Origin: CBDBCK01 sp965203345
GTDB taxonomy: Bacteria > Chloroflexota > Dehalococcoidia > Lucifugimonadales > Lucifugimonadaceae
Direction: 5' to 3'
DNA: 64,000 bases
Assembly (NCBI GenBank): GCA_965203345.1
Contig: CBDBCK010000028.1
Location: forward strand, 1,178,001 to 1,242,000
The notes under the pieces are model-generated. The model worked only from the letters and a program-made list of their open reading frames with translations, ran no database searches and was not told where the DNA came from. Below are positions 1-9,183 of the stretch, piece by piece (the stretch's first letter is position 1; the number at the start of each line of letters is the position of its first letter). The position numbers were made by a program, and so were the translations under genes.

Positions 1-2834
1 TCTTCAAGATTCGACAGTTCTTCAAATTCCGATGGTATATCTCCAGTCAGCATATTACTGCTCAGATCTAACCGCTTAAGGTTGGAGAGAACAGTAAGCT
101 GAGAAGGTATTGTCCCTATATCCCCGATAAGGTTATTAGCATGGAGGTCTAACCCAATGACTGTTCCACCTTCTGTGGTTACTCCGTACCAATCGTCTAC
201 ATCAGGCGCGGTTAGCCAACCCTCTCTATGATTCCATTCATCCCCATTCGCTGCTTCATAGAAGGTAACTAACGCATCATACTCCATTGGATTGTCCGGG
301 CAGTAAAGTCCTGTATCAGACAAGGTCAAAGATAGATCAGGTTTTCCGCACAATGCATCGGGAACCCTCCCTGATAAGCCTGCATTCCGACCCAATATCA
401 ACGTCTCAAGGTTAGTCAGCCTCCCTAGTTCCGACGGGATTCTGCCGATGAGATTATTGTTGTACACCGATAAACCCACAAGCCTGGTCAAATCGCCTAG
501 TTCGGCAGGTAATTCACCAGTTAATTGATTGCTACCCAAATCCAACAGTACAAGATTAGGCAATTCGGTGAGCATAAGCGGTACAGGTCCATCAAGGTTG
601 TTGTCATACAGACTTAACACCCTTAGAGTAGTCAAGTCACCCAGTTCCTCGGGTATTTGTCCAGTCAACCGGTTATCGCCCATAAACAGGTTTCTAAGGT
701 TGGGTAGTTTTCCAAGCTCCATTGGGATTGACCCTTTTAGGTTGTTATTGTAGAGATCTATCTCAACAACCGAGCCGTCTTCTGTCGTAGTTATACCGTA
801 CCAATCATTAATATCCGACGCTGTCAGCCAACCAGTATTCTTATCCCATCCGTCTCCATCTGTTGCCTCATATAAGGCGCTCAACAGTTCGGCTTGCGAA
901 ACAAACAATGCTCCCACTGTAATCTGAGTCTCATTTACTGTAACTGTACATTGCTCATCGGAGCCTGTACAGGCTCCAGACCACCTGCTAAACACTTGTC
1001 CAGGAGTCGGAGTTGCGGTCAAGATTACCTGTATTCCCTGGTTGAATGTTTGTTCGCAGTCTATATTACCTTCTCCACAGTTGATCCCTGCAGGCAGCGA
1101 AGTAACGACTCCGCCGGTCAATGGAGATACGTTCACACTAATTTTTCCTGTTTCAGGAACGATAGGCGATGATGACACTGTGAATAACGCCTCCACCGTA
1201 ACTGAAGCTCCGCTGATTGTAACTGTACACTGGTCATCGGTACCCGTACAGGCTCCAGACCACCTGCTAAACACTTGCCCGGGAGTCGGAGTTGCGGTTA
1301 AGGTTACCTGCGTTCCTTGAGCAAACGTGCTTTGACAATTTGTACCGCCGCCGCCGCAGTTTATTCCCATAGGTTGAGAAGTCACAACCCCGTCAGCCAG
1401 CGGAGATACATTAACGGTGAGCATTCCCGCCGTGGGAATAGAAGGCGGTGGCGGAAGTGGTGAAGATGGTGGTGCAGGTCGACGTCGTGTAGAACCACCA
1501 CCACCACCAGATGAAGGAATATCACTCTCAAGTATGGTAAGTCTAGCGATACCAGCGTCTGAAGACACTGACACAAGACTATGACCGCTTGTTATCCCAG
1601 TCAGCGTTACAACTAAAGTCTCCGCACCCTCTTCTTCCCTGTCGTTCCTTATGTTGAACTCTATTGACGTACGAGTCATTCCTGCCGCAAATTCCAACTC
1701 TCCGTCATCGCAAGGGTCTACCGTAAAGTCTCCGCCGTTTAACGCCGAACAGTCAACTGTGTAACTCACTCCCACAACTTCAGAAGACTCCTTAGTCAAC
1801 TCCACGTAGAGCTGCACTGTCCCGCCTATCTCTTCAATCTGAACATCAAGACTGTCAGCCGCAAAACCTACAATCCCAGTATCATCGTCCATAACGGTTA
1901 CAACTAATTGAGAGCGTTCTGCATCTATACTTGCCTTCCCTCTACCGCCTTGTACATCCACAAGGCGTATGGTCACCATTTCGTCCGTCTCTATCAAATC
2001 ATCGTTAGGCAACTGTACCTGTATCGTGGTGTCATCGGCGCCAGGTGCAAAGATCGCCCTGCCCTCTGTACAGTAAGATAGATCTGTGTCGGCACAATAA
2101 ACTATGTAGTCAGCCGAGATTTCTTCATCGGAAGGGGCATCTGCATACAATGTTGCCGACAAAAAACCGTCGTCCTCAGTAACGGCTGTAAAGGAATCAA
2201 GGAAGCCCAGAATCGTTCGGTCAGAATCAACGATTCTAACCTTTGCCACCTTACCTAAGTCCGATATAGTCGCAGATCCACCCGAAGCGACAACACTTTC
2301 CAAAACTACCATGAACTCCTCATCTCCTTCCGTCAAGTTATCATCGGTGATTTTCAGAACGATGTAGTACGGTTCAGAAGAGGAGGCGATTGTAAACAGA
2401 GCGGTGTTTTCTCTACAGGGTGAAGTGCCATCTACAAAGTCAGACGCAGTTACAGAGCCTTCACAATGAACGTTATAGGTAAGCTCAATAGAATCGGAAA
2501 TTTGATTAGGGGTTATCGATAATGGAAGTCTTATCTCACCGTCCTCTTCAGAAGTTGTATATAAGTCTCTGCTGAAACCGATTTCCACATTTGGAATTGG
2601 TGTCTGGGTCGGAGTTGATGTAGGTAGAGGTGTTGGATTAGGGGTAGGTGTCAGAGTTGGAGAAGGAGTTAAAAACACCGGAGTTGGTGTAGGCAGAGAC
2701 GTTTGTAAGCCATCAGGATTGCCACATGCCGAGATGAGGAGACTGAAAGATACAAGGAATGCAACGAAGAATAAATAAAGGATACGCGTGGAAAGTTTCA
2801 AGCGGGATTCCAGTATGCGAAATAAGAGGGTCAC
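1..2834 (-). CDS. Large LRR / InlB-repeat / Calx-beta surface lipoprotein (3' end outside window)
   Basis: The reading frame is open from a GTG at 2834 to the window edge, so the C-terminus is missing. The N-terminus has a hydrophobic segment ending in a lipobox (LLISAC, about 2730), followed by a Thr/Pro linker (about 2700-2590), so the protein is probably lipid-anchored outside the cell. About 2590-1560 reads as Calx-beta-like domains (acidic DDD ends, repeated 'F..G....I.I.I..D'). A Gly/Pro/Arg linker follows (about 1530-1430), then two InlB-type B-repeats with 'TPTPGQVFSRWSGACTG' (about 1425-1195 and 1130-900). Next come two LRR arrays, each opened by a cap of the form 'LY.ATDGD.W....GWLT..D...WYG' (about 890-780 and 280-170), with 'LGDLT.L..L.L..N.L.G.IP' repeats. 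There is no ATG near the start; a TTG at 2802 is an alternative. Adhesion or binding is inferred from the domains only. Confidence 0.82.
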   Translation of the reverse strand, partial: MTLLFRILESRLKLSTRILYLFFVAFLVSFSLLISACGNPDGLQTSLPTPTPVFLTPSPTLTPTPNPTPLPTSTPTQTPIPNVEIGFSRDLYTTSEEDGEIRLPLSITPNQISDSIELTYNVHCEGSVTASDFVDGTSPCRENTALFTIASSSEPYYIVLKITDDNLTEGDEEFMVVLESVVASGGSATISDLGKVAKVRIVDSDRTILGFLDSFTAVTEDDGFLSATLYADAPSDEEISADYIVYCADTDLSYCTEGRAIFAPGADDTTIQVQLPNDDLIETDEMVTIRLVDVQGGRGKASIDAERSQLVVTVMDDDTGIVGFAADSLDVQIEEIGGTVQLYVELTKESSEVVGVSYTVDCSALNGGDFTVDPCDDGELEFAAGMTRTSIEFNIRNDREEEGAETLVVTLTGITSGHSLVSVSSDAGIARLTILESDIPSSGGGGGSTRRRPAPPSSPLPPPPSIPTAGMLTVNVSPLADGVVTSQPMGINCGGGGTNCQSTFAQGTQVTLTATPTPGQVFSRWSGACTGTDDQCTVTISGASVTVEALFTVSSSPIVPETGKISVNVSPLTGGVVTSLPAGINCGEGNIDCEQTFNQGIQVILTATPTPGQVFSRWSGACTGSDEQCTVTVNETQITVGALFVSQAELLSALYEATDGDGWDKNTGWLTASDINDWYGITTTEDGSVVEIDLYNNNLKGSIPMELGKLPNLRNLFMGDNRLTGQIPEELGDLTTLRVLSLYDNNLDGPVPLMLTELPNLVLLDLGSNQLTGELPAELGDLTRLVGLSVYNNNLIGRIPSELGRLTNLETLILGRNAGLSGRVPDALCGKPDLSLTLSDTGLYCPDNPMEYDALVTFYEAANGDEWNHREGWLTAPDVDDWYGVTTEGGTVIGLDLHANNLIGDIGTIPSQLTVLSNLKRLDLSSNMLTGDIPSEFEELSNLE

Positions 2835-2932
2835 TGAACTAGATTCACTGGTGAACAGACCAATTGTATGATCGCTATAAGTACAAATGTTATCCTACCA
2901 AAGCACCATCCGAGCGTTATATAAAACAGAGA

Positions 2933-4024
2933 TCAGAAGCTTTTGTATACTACAGTGCCATCAGAGTGGATTCGTTTGACGTCTCCGGTCGGCGCAAAAG
3001 GGCCGGCCCTCAAAGTTGCCTGGACCATTGCGCCAGGTGCTATTGAAAGAGCTGTACCGTTCTCTGTCGCTTGCCTGACTCCTCCATTATGGTAAGAGGT
3101 ACAAGGTTCAAGTCCTGCGTTATAGCATCGTCCGTACCAAGGATATCCCCAGCCGCCACCATAGTTACGCCAGTACCATAAGTACTTGAACAGATTTTCT
3201 GGCCACGTGGCGAGCCAACCGATCTTACGCTCTTCATTTACGACGGCATACCAACCGGAATTCATGCCGGTTAAGTAAGCCATGTCAAGACTTCGTTCCT
3301 CCTTAGAGGGTATAGTTCTAAAATCCACCTGCCGATCCTTGCCTTTGGCAAAAGGCCAGCTGTTCTCTCCACCCGGTAGCAATATGGACGATTTCGCTGT
3401 GTCAGATGGATGGTTCAAAATGATCGTCTCAAGAGGCACATACAATCTGCAGCCTCCTTGAAGAAAAGGGGCACCTAAAGTTATATGTTCCAACCACACC
3501 GCGTCTAAAGCCTCCTCACCTCTGTTAAAGACCTTCTCTTCCAAAGTCAAGAGCATAGAGTTAGACGTTATGGACAGTGTTTTCTCAACGTATACAGGTG
3601 AACGCATACTTGAAGCGGTGAAACTAATGGCCACTCTCTCCGAGGAGTTGACTACGACATTGCAATCCCACGGGATGATGTTCATATCCCCGTGGAGCCC
3701 AAACTCTGCTTCTTTTATGGGCTTACCATCCCAATGTCCACCGTGTGGGAGCACAGTTTGCCACCCGCCTTCATAATAGTCGAGCCATACAGAGCTATGA
3801 TGTCCCGTAGGCGATGGTAAAGCGGCAGGGTTTCTGATTCCCCAAGGTGTTTTCCACATGAACTCCGTATCACTAGGTTTGTGAAGGAAGGAAATTATAT
3901 CAGCACCTTTACCAGTCAAGACGACTACCCTTATAGACTCATTCTCCAGAATAGCCGCATCTATACCTCGATAAGTCCATTCGGTCGAAACTCTGCATCC
4001 GTAGTTTCTTTCTTCTGAATGCAC
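2933..4024 (-). CDS. DUF4432 / aldose 1-epimerase-like protein
   Basis: A protein of about 363 residues with the galactose mutarotase-like beta-sandwich pattern. It has an N-terminal 'YRGIDAAILENESIRVVVLTGKGADI' type strand region, 'WKTPWGIRNPA' and 'LPHGGHWDG', and aromatic-rich strands near the C-terminus ('WYWRNYGGGWGYPWYGRCYN'). This is the look of the DUF4432 family, thought to act on sugars or sugar-acid anomers. The frame extends to a TTG at 4042, but an AAGGAG sits a few bases upstream of the GTG at 4024, so I prefer that start. Downstream genes in the same direction (dehydrogenase, SDR, HpcH/HpaI aldolase) suggest a carbohydrate-acid breakdown cluster. The exact substrate cannot be read from sequence. 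Confidence 0.78.
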   Translation of the reverse strand: MHSEERNYGCRVSTEWTYRGIDAAILENESIRVVVLTGKGADIISFLHKPSDTEFMWKTPWGIRNPAALPSPTGHHSSVWLDYYEGGWQTVLPHGGHWDGKPIKEAEFGLHGDMNIIPWDCNVVVNSSERVAISFTASSMRSPVYVEKTLSITSNSMLLTLEEKVFNRGEEALDAVWLEHITLGAPFLQGGCRLYVPLETIILNHPSDTAKSSILLPGGENSWPFAKGKDRQVDFRTIPSKEERSLDMAYLTGMNSGWYAVVNEERKIGWLATWPENLFKYLWYWRNYGGGWGYPWYGRCYNAGLEPCTSYHNGGVRQATENGTALSIAPGAMVQATLRAGPFAPTGDVKRIHSDGTVVYKSF

Positions 4025-4155
4025 AGCAGTCTCCTTATACAAGCATCAATAAGGGTTGCCTGGACGATAATCCAAGCGTGAAAATTGTCATTAAAAGCAG
4101 TATATTTTTTGATACATGTTTGCTGGTGATATTTGTATACATGGTATATGGTCAG

Positions 4156-5214
4156 TCAGGCATTCGGCTTTACAACTAGACGGAAAATCCCTTCAGGCGA
4201 ACGGGCAAGACGTTCAAAACCATCTCGTATAGCATTCTCCAGAGGTATGAGACCCGAGACAAGTGAACCGAGTTTGACCGCGCCGCTAGCGACTAAGCTT
4301 ATAGCGGTCTCCATATCGCCTGGAGCCGCTGCTGCTGTTCCTATGATTTTGCGTTGTCCTCCCACTATGTGGTTGAAATCAAAACGAGTTTCACCCGCGT
4401 ATATTCCTACAAGGACTGTGATGCCACCGGGTCTTGTCCATCTTATAGCTTGTCCAGGGGTAATGAGCGCGCCTGCGGACTCTGCCACTATGTCGTGTCC
4501 GAGTCCGTCCGTCATGTCCAGTAGCTTGTCAGATATATCGGGGTCTGATACGTTCAAAGTTTGAGCAGCACCGAGTTTGGCCGCAACTTCAAGACTCTCG
4601 CTGCGCACGTCTATCGCCGTTACTTCTGCCCCTGAAACGGCGAAAATCTGCACTGCAAGGATACCCACTGTCCCACATCCAACCACTGCTACCTTATCAC
4701 CTACTTTCACACCTGATTTGTGGACTGCTCTTACTGCTACAGTAGCCGGTTCTAGGAGCGAGGCTTCGTCCTCAGTTATACTTTCCGGCAACGGATAGAC
4801 GTGCGATGCCGGCCAAGTCATAAGGTGAGCAAGACCGCCGTCTGCGCTCAATCCAGCAACTGCCATGTTTGGACATATGCCTTGATCATCTCGAATGCAC
4901 CAAAAGCATTCACCGCAAGAGCGGACGTTGTTCACAGCAACAAGCTGCCCCTGAGCCAAACCTGAAACTTCCTCACCCCAAGTTTCCACCCGACCGACGA
5001 TTTCATGTCCCATTATCAGAGGGGCCTGACGGCCACTAACCGGGTTAGGCTTTCCCCACTGAATCCACCTTGGGCCTGTATGGACCTCCTCCACGTCGGT
5101 CGCGCATATACCCGTCGAAGCAGGACGCAAGAGCACCTCATCTTCACCAGGCGTAGGATCTGGCCAATCCTCCATTCTGATGTCATTTCTTCCGTGATAG
5201 ACTACAGCTCTCAA
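4156..5214 (-). CDS. Zinc-dependent alcohol/polyol dehydrogenase (MDR family)
   Basis: A 352-residue medium-chain dehydrogenase. The catalytic zinc site is visible (GICATD near residue 38 and GHEIVGRVE near 70). The structural zinc lobe has CGECFWCIRDDQGIC, giving three of the usual four spaced cysteines in close order. The Rossmann motif is VVGCGTVGILAVQ (about 180), followed by 'AIDVRSE', where the acidic residue suggests NAD preference. Start is TTG, with no good ATG nearby. It lies between the DUF4432 gene and an SDR gene on the same strand and probably oxidises a polyol or sugar-acid alcohol group. It resembles threonine/sorbitol-type dehydrogenases; the substrate is unknown. Confidence 0.88.
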   Translation of the reverse strand: MRAVVYHGRNDIRMEDWPDPTPGEDEVLLRPASTGICATDVEEVHTGPRWIQWGKPNPVSGRQAPLIMGHEIVGRVETWGEEVSGLAQGQLVAVNNVRSCGECFWCIRDDQGICPNMAVAGLSADGGLAHLMTWPASHVYPLPESITEDEASLLEPATVAVRAVHKSGVKVGDKVAVVGCGTVGILAVQIFAVSGAEVTAIDVRSESLEVAAKLGAAQTLNVSDPDISDKLLDMTDGLGHDIVAESAGALITPGQAIRWTRPGGITVLVGIYAGETRFDFNHIVGGQRKIIGTAAAAPGDMETAISLVASGAVKLGSLVSGLIPLENAIRDGFERLARSPEGIFRLVVKPNA

Positions 5215-5345
5215 AGTTCCGTACCTTCAAATAAAAATATCCGCCGATTCCATCGTAACTACTCTCTTATTTTCACGTGTTTGATAAAAGACTTCCAACA
5301 TACTCGCTTATGGCTGTTTCTGTTCTGTGTTTGATAGAGCCTATC

Positions 5346-6317
5346 CTACCCGGGGGCCTTCTTTTCGTTGTCCGTCCTGGCGAATATTTTCTGTCTCCAA
5401 GAGTAGAGCGGTTCCCAACCTATAACTTCCTTTGCGGCGTCGCAATTTATTGGAGCCTCAAAGTCCTTTAGCTTACACTTCATCGGCGTATCGGGATACA
5501 CTATCTTGAGTGCCGCTTCAGTGGGGACCGCTATCATAGTATCAGCAGCGTTCAAGAACAAACGGCGGTGTCCCTCCCATGCCTTGGCTTCAATCGCCAT
5601 TACGCATGCCCTGGCAGCGTCGCGAATATGAAGGTAAGTCCAGAAGCCTTGGCACCTCGTCCAGACATCCGATATTGGTTTCGCGTGCAAGTAACTGAAA
5701 TACCTATCATCCCACATACCGTTGAACCGCATGCTGGCTATTGACATCCAGTCATTTCTCCTAGTGAAGGCGTCTCCTATCTCCTCACCGAGCCATTTTG
5801 CTATTGAGTAGGGATCTTCAGAACGGGTTCCCGTACCCTCGTCCAAAGGAAAGTAGTCGGGCGGCTTGGTTTGATGAGGTTCCCATCTAGCGGCAGTGCC
5901 CATCGCTCCAACGGCGTTATAGGAAGATCCAAGCACTACGCGCGATATCTTCAATTGTTCTGCTGCTCTGCAAACATTCCACATTGACATGACGTTTGTA
6001 CGTGTCACGTCTTCTTCGGTATAGTTAGCGGCGCTTGGGCGCGAAGCCAAAGATATCACCCCTTCACAGCCGTCCATAGCGGATATTACCTGGCCATAAT
6101 CTGCTATATCTACCTGAAAGAACTTAGGAATGCTCGGCCACCCTCTGCGCAGTCTTACAGTGTCTTTTTTGCTGACCAATCTTCCTGTATTACCACTATG
6201 GATCAGGTTGCCCATTCTGACGGAGTCCGCGTTTACCACTTCATGCCCGAATTTGTAAAGCTCATCCACAACGTAATGCCCTACAACGCCCGACCCACCT
6301 GTAACGAGAATTTTCAC
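5346..6317 (-). CDS. NAD-dependent epimerase/dehydratase (extended SDR)
   Basis: A 323-residue extended short-chain dehydrogenase. It has the N-terminal cofactor motif TGGSGVVGHYV, an SSYNAVG segment carrying the catalytic serine region, and the catalytic YSIAK (Y.xxx.K). Start codon is GTG at 6317, with a strong AGGAGGT eight to nine bases upstream, which settles the start. The family acts on nucleotide sugars or free sugar acids (uronate dehydrogenase-like members are similar in size). In this cluster, next to an HpcH/HpaI aldolase, oxidation of a sugar or sugar acid is more likely than surface-sugar biosynthesis. That is inference. Confidence 0.88.
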   Translation of the reverse strand: MKILVTGGSGVVGHYVVDELYKFGHEVVNADSVRMGNLIHSGNTGRLVSKKDTVRLRRGWPSIPKFFQVDIADYGQVISAMDGCEGVISLASRPSAANYTEEDVTRTNVMSMWNVCRAAEQLKISRVVLGSSYNAVGAMGTAARWEPHQTKPPDYFPLDEGTGTRSEDPYSIAKWLGEEIGDAFTRRNDWMSIASMRFNGMWDDRYFSYLHAKPISDVWTRCQGFWTYLHIRDAARACVMAIEAKAWEGHRRLFLNAADTMIAVPTEAALKIVYPDTPMKCKLKDFEAPINCDAAKEVIGWEPLYSWRQKIFARTDNEKKAPG

Positions 6318-6355
6318 GTATACCTCCTGATACTACCTAATAGGGTGTGCTGATC

Positions 6356-7267
6356 CTACCACGGCATCTTTCTGCCGGTCATCCGTCTTCCTATGTTTGC
6401 TTGAGCTTCTGTGGCACCTGATACTATGTTGATCTTCAGGTCGATCATCTTTTGTAAGTTCTCTTCATCTGTCTGGGATGGGTCTTTCCAAGAGCTAAGG
6501 AAACGAATACCGTTGTCTTCGCACGCTTTTTGTATATTGGCGCGAACGGCGTCCATTTCAGGAGGGTATGGCGGGTCGTGGGCGTCTTCATATCCGAAGG
6601 ACATCCCCATATCACCCGGCCCCCATTCTGTGAACGTCAAACCCGGCACCTTGCAGATATATTCCGCGTTGGCTGCGCATTCTTTGTCCTCAAGTTTAAG
6701 GCCGAGCATCAGCTCGCCTTTTGGATTCAGAGGCCAAGGGTCTGCTACCTGAATGTAGTGTACGGGCGACGTTCCCCATATTTCAGCAGGGATCCGCTGA
6801 CCGCCTGCCCCACGTTGACCCTGTTGCAGTCCACCTCCGAGACCTACCTTTTGAAAAGGGTATCGGCACTCCTCCACAAACGCCCTTACTGCCTCTGTTT
6901 GCCTAGCGTGGGTATGAAGTATCCCGTGCACTCCGCAACTTAGTACTTGACGGATTTGCCAAGCGTTTGCTCTCACTTCGTTGACGGTTCGGCAGTTTGA
7001 GGGCAAGGTAGCGATTACTGTGGGAGTACGATGGCCAGAGCGCGTAGGGCCTCCGGCGACTAGCCCTCGCATAAACTGCAGAAGTCCCGCAGTGTCAAAA
7101 GGATTATGTTCAAAGTCCGCCATCAAAAAGTCTGCCCATGTTGAAGCATGAGCCTTACCACTCTCAAATGTAAGCTCTTCGCTTGGGATTGACGTATAGT
7201 AAATGGGTTGTCCGGACTCCAAAAGCTGTATACATCGATTGATACGGGGAGAATTATGCTCTTCCAT
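6356..7267 (-). CDS. HpcH/HpaI family aldolase
   Basis: A 303-residue TIM-barrel aldolase of the class II pyruvate-dependent type (2-keto-3-deoxy-sugar acid or 4-hydroxy-2-oxo acid cleavage). The DFLMADFEHNPFD segment near residue 47 is the family's conserved strand carrying the acid next to the active site. The metal-ligand pair is visible as the Glu in LGLKLEDKE and the Asp in WGPGDMGMSFG. Start ATG has an AAAGGA upstream. The next gene downstream is the SDR, 39 bp away, so the two are likely co-transcribed. The protein is somewhat longer than typical (about 250-260), with an extra C-terminal helix region. Substrate is undetermined. Confidence 0.88.
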   Translation of the reverse strand: MEEHNSPRINRCIQLLESGQPIYYTSIPSEELTFESGKAHASTWADFLMADFEHNPFDTAGLLQFMRGLVAGGPTRSGHRTPTVIATLPSNCRTVNEVRANAWQIRQVLSCGVHGILHTHARQTEAVRAFVEECRYPFQKVGLGGGLQQGQRGAGGQRIPAEIWGTSPVHYIQVADPWPLNPKGELMLGLKLEDKECAANAEYICKVPGLTFTEWGPGDMGMSFGYEDAHDPPYPPEMDAVRANIQKACEDNGIRFLSSWKDPSQTDEENLQKMIDLKINIVSGATEAQANIGRRMTGRKMPW

Positions 7268-7287
7268 TTAGGTTCCTTTCACTTATT

Positions 7288-7319
7288 ACCTTTTGTTATA
7301 TACCTTACGCACAAAAGGT
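7288..7319. promoter_or_regulatory. 9-bp inverted repeat upstream of the aldolase gene
   Basis: ACCTTTTGT at 7288-7296 and its exact complement ACAAAAGGT at 7311-7319, with a 14-base spacer, lie 21-52 bases upstream of the HpcH/HpaI aldolase start at 7267. Arms about 23 bases apart centre to centre fit a dimeric repressor operator. A weak 5'-UTR stem is the alternative. No run of T follows, so a terminator is less likely. Confidence 0.35.
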
Positions 7320-7548
7320 TATACCAAGTTTCCTTACTAAATTCCAGCAAACCTCTCGATCGTCTTTTTGAATAGCGCAAGCATTATTGCCGTCAACAGG
7401 AAACGAATTGAAACTTGCCGAAAGAAAGGCTAGATGTAGTGAAAACATCTAAGCATTCAACTGTTTTTGGATCGAAACCTAATTCCCCGGACTACAGACA
7501 TGTTCTGCCTTAGTAGAAAGGGAATCTAGATTGGTCTGTAAGCATCAA

Positions 7549-8136
7549 CTACCCTTGCTCTATCTTTGGCACGCTACTCTCCATAAGCTTCATAAGCCAC
7601 AGCGCGGCCAAAGATAGAGAGTCTTGGAGTTGTCCAGAAAGTGCTAGGTATTCTACGGTAATTGAACTGATTAACTCTACGACTATATCTTCACCTACGT
7701 CTTGTGGGAGCGGATCGTGTGTAAGCCCTTCCGCCAGATATGCGTATGACCGTTCCTCTGAGTAACCTGGTGCAACCCATAATTTTCCAAGAAATCTCAG
7801 ATTTTCAGCACGAAAACCCGTCTCCTCCCTCAGCTCTCTGGCGGCGGAATCATGTGGATCCTCTCCTCTTTCAAGAGTTCCGGAGGGAAGTTCAAGCGTT
7901 ATGCTATCTGCGGCGGGTCTCCATTGCCGTACGAACATTATAGAGCCGTCGTTCATTCTAGGTACCAAGACAGTCGAACCTGGATGTTCCACTATCTCTT
8001 TACGATAACTAGGGCGTCCCTTTATCCGCAGGGTGTCCAAACGAAGTGATATACGGTCTCCTTCATACAGATGACGCGACCCTTCAGATTCCGGCACGGC
8101 GGGATCATGGGCGTTCCTTTCTCCGTTCTGCGTCAT
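7549..8136 (-). CDS. Nudix hydrolase, ADP-ribose pyrophosphatase-like
   Basis: A protein of about 195 residues with a full Nudix box: G, five residues, E, seven residues, then REETGF (segment LPSGTLERGED...AARELREETGF, about residues 84-107). The upstream 'VLVPRMNDGSIMFVRQWRPA' strand pattern is that of the ADP-ribose pyrophosphatase branch (NudF-like). It would hydrolyse ADP-ribose or a related nucleoside diphosphate in the cytosol. The frame begins GTG-ATG; I take the ATG at 8136. It starts only 11 bp after the NAD kinase stop, so the pair forms a small NAD-metabolism operon, which fits an ADP-ribose role. Confidence 0.88.
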   Translation of the reverse strand: MTQNGERNAHDPAVPESEGSRHLYEGDRISLRLDTLRIKGRPSYRKEIVEHPGSTVLVPRMNDGSIMFVRQWRPAADSITLELPSGTLERGEDPHDSAARELREETGFRAENLRFLGKLWVAPGYSEERSYAYLAEGLTHDPLPQDVGEDIVVELISSITVEYLALSGQLQDSLSLAALWLMKLMESSVPKIEQG

Positions 8137-8147
8137 CACAGCAGGTC

Positions 8148-9032
8148 TTATCGGCCGTTTCCGGAGGATATCTTCTTATTAGGCGGAAAGGTCTTCACAA
8201 TGCCCAAGCGATCGGACATGCCTGCCCAGAAAGAAGAGGGGCTCCCATGCCTTAGGAAACGGGTCTTGAAACCGGATTGTTCCACCTTCACGCGATCACC
8301 GTCCGACAAAGACAGTTCAAATATCCCGTCTGCACTTAGAAACGCTGGTGACCCGCAACGGACAGTTAGTTCCAATCTGGACTCTCCAGGTAAAATAGCA
8401 CCACCGGCTTGGCTCATATGTGCTGCAATAGGCTTTAGCAGATACACACCGAGCCTAGGATCCATCACTGGGCCGCCAAGTGAAAGTGCGTACCCAGTCG
8501 AACCAGTAGCGGTAGATATAACTACTCCGTCTCCGCGATAAGAAGCCAAATGTGCGCCGTCTATGTGTGCTTCCACCTCTATCACCCTTAGTCCTCTGCT
8601 GCGATGTATGGTAACGTCGTTCAAAGCAAACAAAATCTTCGGTTTGTCACCAGCCCTTTCCACAGAAAGCATATGCCTCTCTTCTATCCGTATGTCGTCT
8701 TCATCCATGAAGTTCAAGTATTTGTCTAGTCTGTCCAAGGCATCTGCAGCATCTATTTCTGAGAGGAAACCGACTCGTCCTATGTTTATCCCCAACAAAG
8801 GCGTCTTTTGAGCCAAGGCCACATGTGCTGCCCGCATAATAGTCCCGTCCCCTCCTATAACCACTATGAGATCTGCTGAAGAGATATCTGATTCTACAGC
8901 TTGCTCGTACGAGAAAATCCGCCATCGCCTGTCCGATTTCCAATGATTGGCTACGGCGTCAGCGAAAGTTGCTGCTTCTTCCCAAACGCCATGACGGACT
9001 ATTACTATGTCCCTATACCTCGTATTTTTCAT
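8148..9032 (-). CDS. nadK: NAD kinase
   Basis: A 294-residue cytosolic enzyme making NADP from NAD with ATP or polyphosphate. The diagnostic VVIGGDGTIMRAAH (GGDGT motif, about residue 58), the ALNDVTIHRS (NE/D motif) and ATGSTGYALSLGGPV (glycine-rich substrate loop) are all present and correctly ordered. Length is normal for bacterial NadK. ATG start. The gene is followed immediately by the Nudix hydrolase. The 151 bp upstream separates it from the end of the complex I operon on the same strand; no clear terminator is visible in that gap. Confidence 0.95.
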   Translation of the reverse strand: MKNTRYRDIVIVRHGVWEEAATFADAVANHWKSDRRWRIFSYEQAVESDISSADLIVVIGGDGTIMRAAHVALAQKTPLLGINIGRVGFLSEIDAADALDRLDKYLNFMDEDDIRIEERHMLSVERAGDKPKILFALNDVTIHRSRGLRVIEVEAHIDGAHLASYRGDGVVISTATGSTGYALSLGGPVMDPRLGVYLLKPIAAHMSQAGGAILPGESRLELTVRCGSPAFLSADGIFELSLSDGDRVKVEQSGFKTRFLRHGSPSSFWAGMSDRLGIVKTFPPNKKISSGNGR

Positions 9033-9183
9033 GACATATTCGAAACGATTTGAAGTCCATGTCGGTCACAGCGATCTTGAGAGAAGACTAAAAAATATCC
9101 GATTAAATACGTTAAATACGGAGAAAACGTGTTTTTATTCATGGAGCATGTTCTAATAAGCTGATTGATTCCTGGGTGACCTA

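Noticed and set aside
900..1310. Repeated DNA that could suggest a CRISPR-like or mobile repeat
   Set aside because: The two copies are in-frame protein B-repeats about 300 bp apart, not short regular repeats with spacers.
894..1320. Plus-strand open frames opposite the LRR lipoprotein
   Set aside because: They are reversed shadows of the minus-strand lipoprotein. Their apparent repeats are only the antisense of the two B-repeats.
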